DNA of 64,000 bases from Apostichopus japonicus (lineage: Eukaryota > Echinodermata > Holothuroidea > Aspidochirotida > Stichopodidae): positions 22,897,499 through 22,961,498 of the forward strand of contig NC_092565.1 in assembly GCF_037975245.1 (NCBI RefSeq), given 5' to 3'. Under the pieces are notes generated by a model that was given only the letters and a program-made list of their open reading frames with translations, had not been told where the DNA came from and ran no database searches. Positions 58,701 to 64,000 of the stretch are shown in pieces. A program made the position numbers and the translations under genes. The stretch's first letter is position 1. Each line of letters starts with the position of its first letter.

Positions 58701-61700
58701 ATAGCCTTAAATTGATTGTGTTGGATCCTTTTCCTGTAAGATGCAAAACATAATATGTCAGAGTCTCCTATCAAGGAATACTGCCAGTTTTTTTTATGAT
58801 TATTTTTTTGTGTTAACCAATCTGGATTTTTATCTCTTTTTTCTTCATTTCAGATGTCCCAAGACATTCAAGTCAGGAGCAACGAAGCACAGCGTGAACA
58901 GAGAAGAAAGGAGAAATTGGACCGTGAACTTAAACAGTCCAAGAATGAATTGGAGCAAAAGACCAATGAAGTCAAATCAATGGGCAGCCAATGCCAGCGT
59001 TACAAAGATGATATTGACAAACTTGAGAACCAGCTCAAAGAACAGAAGGTATCAATATTCTACTCCTTTCTCTCAGCTTACTTTGTTAACTCTTACTGTT
59101 TACTCTTACATGCTGTTAGTGATATGTCATCGTTATGTTCAGAAGTGATTCCATAACACTGGTCTAATTTGTCCATGCTAAGACGACTGGAATTTGACCA
59201 ACCTACCTTTAAACACTTTGCCAGGCGCATTTATATGTACTACAATTGTATTAACATTTATTAATTAGCTAATTATGTTAACGCTGTCACATCTTAAGTC
59301 TACCTCCCATATAAACAACATTTCCTTTTGGAAATTTATGCTTTAACTTTGAATATTGTTATTGGGGTTGGGTTGGTTGGGTGGGGGGAAGGCAGAGGAT
59401 GTTTATGACACCCATCTGCTCACTAGGTTTTTTACAAATCATAACTCTACACCTCATTATAGGGCAAAATATGACTTAGTTGAAATGTCATCATTTGGGT
59501 TTTCAAAACTTTCAGATTCTCTTTGAGCGGACACAGCGTGATACAGACATCCTGAACACACGTTTGACCAAACTTCAGCAGGACTACGACCAACAGCTGG
59601 TCAACTGTGACTCGTTAGCTCAAGAAAACCAACAAAAGTTCAATGACCTCAAGGTATGTGTGAATGTTAACCAACCATAATTAAAAACAGAAATTTAATA
59701 TAACACAGTGTCCTTTTCGAATTTAGCCCGATTTTTTAATGTATATATGTCAGAGTGCAGAAAAAAAAAATTGTGAGAGATCTTGAGGTTTTTCAGCTTT
59801 GAAGATATTTACCTTCATTGTCTGGAATGCTCCTTTAAGGCCAACTTGATACTGTAATGTTGATCACTCTCAGTCTGTCTTACTATAATTGTTCATTCAT
59901 AACTTTATCAATGCTATTTCATCCAATATTAGTTCTTTTCAAACATGAGAAAGCCCATTGATGACATCCAAGACCATAATCCTTGACAAGTTTGTAAAGC
60001 ATTGTAAACCACCTTATTTGAGGCCATAAAGGTCTTGTTCTGAAACAGCTACTATCTAAGTCTTTTTATTATCATGATAATTTGAAATTGACAAACTATG
60101 CACTCAGTATTGAACGTGCATGTATTATTCTCTTGTCAGTCGAAAGAGGACGAGATAAACCAGTTGAAGCAAGATACCCTTCGCCTCACCAAGATGAGGG
60201 AGACAATCCAACGAAAGCTACGGACAGTCGAAGACCAGAAGGGAGACACAGAACAGCAGAAAGAAACTCTCAAATCACAGATCATTGCTTTAGAGAGAGG
60301 TAACAAAACCTGGCCTGCAGGATTATAGTATTAATAAGGAATTCCCATTCACTAAATTGACAACATCTCTTGATATGAATCCATCCTCGGGATGATTCAG
60401 AAATCTTAAGAATCTTCTCCAGTTATTTTTTTGTCACATCACTTTCCATTAAATTTCTTGAAAATGTCTGTCCACTGCTAGAGCTGTCAGAGCTGACATC
60501 CGTAGCCTAATTTGCATGTGAAGCAGTGGGCTGAAATTATTATTGTCATCAAGTGACTGGGCTAATTATTAGCTGATGGCACCGTGTTTGGAAAGGAAAG
60601 AGTACACTGCAGCATTAGGATGAATGGTCAAAGGTTATCCAAAGGGACGTTCAAACAGATTGTGTAATTTTATTAATGAAACAGACTCAACTGTACCAAG
60701 TTAACTAATGACTGTATTTGTTTTGAAGTATAGGTGTTAACTCCAGCTACAACTTGAGCTGACATCCAGATCAGTAGGCCGAAAGCATTTGGGCAGTCCA
60801 CCATCATTGGCGAATGGAAGTTTGGCATTTGGTAGTGTTCTGACAAAAAGTACATTGCCATGCAGTTTCATACATAGGATCTTCGTAAAACACAAATGTT
60901 TATGTATGCCCCAGCTGCATGAAAATAGACACACTGACTCTGCTTCAGGAAAATTAGGTACAGACAACTTGCAATGTGACCAGTCACATCAAACTTAGAA
61001 ATTTAATTCCTATCTTTATCCCTTCGTTCTGCTATTCTAACTTTGTTTTTTAAGCTGCCTTTCTTTTCCTTTATGTTTTTAGAAATTGAGTCCAGTAAGA
61101 AGCAAGCAGAAATGGATAGGAAGGCGATTGATGATCTTGTCAGAGAAAGAGACATCTTAAACAAGAATTTGTTGAAGGTAAATATCAGAGTAGCCGATAA
61201 TTCCTTACAGTACATCCATTTCATACATTCTGATTTCAGTTACAATCTCCTTCCTCCCCACCAATGGAAAAGGGAATTCAATTTGTAAAATTCTGTAGGG
61301 TTTTCCTGGTAAATGAGCTTTGACATAGTATTAGTGTTAAATAGTATCACATCAATAGAAGGATACATTGAGGCATTAAAAATCTCTCGCATCATGACCA
61401 CATTTTGTTATCTTTAACTTGAGAATTCTGGACAACTGTGACACTTGTAAGTTCTCAGACTAAGGAATAAGAACTAACAGTACTTTGCAATTCATGGTTT
61501 CATTCTGACTTTTGAGATTTTGAAAGGAAGGGTATTCTTATGAACAGTAAAACCTGTATAATATACTCACCACTTTTATACAGATCCTGAATTGTCTGTG
61601 CATATTTCTTTTCTACAGCCTACCCTTTTCAAATTTCCATTTAAAAAGGCAAAATGTCTTGTCAACACAACTATACAGCATCTTTTGGACTATATTTCCC

Positions 61701-63720
61701 AATTCCATATGTCACATTGTAAGAAAAATTGTACTACGTAATGACACTTCCAATCCTAGAATAAGCTAAATAATGGCAAAACTCTGTCATCTAAATTTAT
61801 TTCATATCTTGACAACCTCCATTTTCAAGGTGCATGGGAAAGCCAAGTTGTTAAAATTGTATAATATTTGATGAAATGTCATGAATGGTTATTTATGAGA
61901 TTGAAATTCCTGACATGTTTTTCTTTGGCTATAGGCTGCAAGTGCCACCCAGAAGCAGCTTAACTTGGTCAAGCTTCATGAACAGTCGAAGAAGAACTTG
62001 GAACAGGAGATTGCAAACTACAAGGAGGAGGCTCAGAAACAGAGGAAGATTATCTACCAGCTGGAGAAGGAGAGAGATCGATACATCAATGAAGCCAGTG
62101 ACCTCACTCAAAAGGTAAGAGGACAGTCTTTATCCATCTCTCATTAACAAATCTATTATGCTAAACATTGCTAAAAACACATCAAAATCTGTCAGTTTGG
62201 CTGGTGAATTGATAATTAGCACTAAGGTTCTGTTAAAACATGCTTTGAAGAAATCCCTGTGATTTTGTTATTTTATGTCGTTTTCAAATTGGTCACAGGT
62301 TTGAAATGGCTTAGTTCCAATTAATTTTATGGAGATAAGAGGTTAAACTCTATTACATTAAAGAGTAGAATATCTTTGTATTATTTACCGAATTCAGACC
62401 TGGATAGATTAATAATACACATTTGAGTAATCAACATTTGTCATTTGTTCATGACTTATTGGAATGAACAGTTGCCCAGTGTTGTTAGGTTTAAGGCCTT
62501 TTGAGTTACAATAAAGATAACAAAATGTGGAAACTCACTGCGTGTCTCACTGCAGCGTTCTCATGATGTATTTTAACAGGTTCTCCAACACATGGAGGAT
62601 GTAAAGGTTCGCGAGATGCAGATCTTTGACTACAAGAAGAAGATTGCTGAAGCGGAGACCAAACTGAAGCAACAGCAAAACTTGTATGAAGCTGTTCGCA
62701 GTGACAGGAACCTCTACAGCAAGAACCTCATTGAATCTCAGGTATGATGGTGCTTCATCTATATCTTCAGAAAATGTGGGAGGGGGGTTGGGTGGGGGCG
62801 GGGGGAAGTTGGGATAACATCTCTGCTCTAGTGTGTCATCTCTGCGGATGGTTAATTAATTCTTCAGCTTGTTTTGTGGTAGTGGTAATTACTTGATACT
62901 TGTTTGAAGTCTGTGGCAATATTGTATGTTGTTTTTCATTCAAGCTCTTACATAATAATGTGATTATGTGAATGTGAAACAGATGTCAAAGGTCATGTGA
63001 GGATAAATATTCATGTAGCAGAAAAGAAAGGTGAGGGGGGAGGCAGGGAGTGCTTGTCAACTGCTGACCACCTAAGACTGCTAAATGATTGTCATTGTCA
63101 GCAGGTTAAGACATGAAATATGTTTCTATTTTTAGGATGAAATTACTGAGATGAAGAGAAAATTGAAGATCATGAATCACCAGATAGATCAACTGAAGGA
63201 AGAGATCACAGCCAAGGAGGCAGCCCTTGTCAAGGAACATTTAGATCACCAAAGGTAGGTCGAGTCAGCAGATGACCTCTGCGAATTTAGGAAGATAAGA
63301 ATCACGTAAAGGAAAAGAGTGATACAAACATATAAAATACTTTACAAATAGAAGTTGTAAGTTACTGAGTTTTCTGTAAAATCGTTGAATACATTGTCAC
63401 AATGAAGTAACTACCAAGCAGATATCTACTTTAGTACCATTTTCTGCTTCAGAAATAAACTGGAGTGTACAGAAAACTTGATCAGTGTTGATATTTCCTT
63501 TCAATTCAATTGATATATATATTTGTTTGTGGTTTTGTTTGATATCATTAGAGTTGAGAAAGAGAAGGATGCGTTGAAAGCAGAACTGCAGAGGATGAAG
63601 CAACAAGCAGTCGAGAGCAAGGCTTACATCGAAGCACAGGAAGCAGAGGAAAGGAAACTTCTCAAGATCATCTCCGAAGCAGATGCTGAACGGCTAAGGC
63701 AGAAGAAAGAACTAGATCAG
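55738..63720 (+). CDS. CFAP58: Cilia- and flagella-associated protein 58 (CFAP58/CCDC147), 3' part outside the window
   Basis: Coiled-coil axonemal protein needed for motile cilia and sperm flagella in vertebrates. Coding exons: 55738-55746, 56484-56780, 57391-57539, 58077-58233, 58854-59048, 59516-59653, 60140-60299, 61083-61177, 61935-62114, 62580-62741, 63136-63254, 63552-63720. All join in frame with GT-AG borders, giving 610 codons. The protein starts MTEEKKAEDGG and is almost wholly heptad-like coiled coil. Blocks nearly identical to vertebrate CFAP58 include GDKSLEKFR, KCRELNAEIV, NSAKVATALKLS, KEIEKAWKMVD, LYEAVRSDRNLYSKNL, KRKLKIM and RLRQKKELDQ. Vertebrate CFAP58 is about 870 aa, so roughly 260 C-terminal residues lie beyond 64000. 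The first coding exon holds only three codons. Transcription diverges from 7TM gene B. Confidence 0.95.
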
Positions 63721-64000
63721 GTATGAGATTTTTATTTTGTTATTGGAGGGACACCCACAACCTTTCCACATGTGAATGTTGTTGTTTACACCTCTTGCAC
63801 ACCCCTTTAAAATCATGTATGAGAGATTGGAAGGCATGATTATATTATCTTACTTAAAATTCTTTTGATGATTCAAAACTCTTAATGATGACAAAGAAAT
63901 ACGTCATAGTGGATGAAACAACATAAAGCATTCTTTGTTCACAGTCATTTTAACTCTCTCTAAGACATCACAGGTTATGTGACAGTTTGAAAGTCGCTAG
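55747..64000 (+). other. Introns of CFAP58
   Basis: Introns lie between the listed exons: 55747-56483, 56781-57390, 57540-58076, 58234-58853, 59049-59515, 59654-60139, 60300-61082, 61178-61934, 62115-62579, 62742-63135, 63255-63551 and 63721 onward. They are ordinary AT-rich sequence with G-rich patches near 57750, 59375, 62780 and 63035. No repeats of note and no nested gene seen. Confidence 0.7.

Overview
The window is nuclear DNA of an animal. Genes are split by many GT-AG introns, the DNA is AT-rich, and it carries poly(G)/poly(C) tracts, small non-autonomous transposons and minisatellites. Three gene types were recognised from translated exons: a non-muscle/smooth-muscle type myosin regulatory light chain, two Lung-7TM/GOST-type seven-transmembrane proteins, and the ciliary coiled-coil protein CFAP58. 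CFAP58 closely matches the vertebrate protein, and the repeat load looks like that of a marine deuterostome invertebrate. An echinoderm such as a sea cucumber is my best guess, but this is inference and was not tested.

Layout. (1) 1335-7912, minus strand: complete myosin regulatory light chain, seven coding exons, 177 codons. A 763-bp hAT-type non-autonomous transposon sits in one intron. (2) 7913-18097: intergenic DNA, probably including a long 3' UTR of the next gene, with a palindromic MITE and copies of an interspersed repeat that has a hammerhead-like core. (3) 18098-34086, minus strand: 7TM gene A, nine coding exons, about 558 aa, with a 60-bp tandem repeat in one intron. (4) 34087-41130: no gene recognised; AT-rich. 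(5) 41131-51213, minus strand: 7TM gene B, about 517 aa. It is a tandem paralogue of gene A with the same intron phases through the membrane domain; its ectodomain exon structure is less certain. (6) 51214-55737: intergenic, holding a decayed U2-snRNA-like fragment and dispersed repeats. (7) 55738 to the window end, plus strand: CFAP58, twelve coding exons covering about 610 residues; the C-terminal part lies beyond the window.

The genes are not obviously one pathway. Gene B and CFAP58 are divergent neighbours, about 4.5 kb apart between start codons. The most notable gene-level feature is the divergent tandem 7TM pair. No CRISPR array, tRNA, rRNA or prokaryotic-type gene was seen. All exon models come from reading splice sites and frames by eye, without transcript data.
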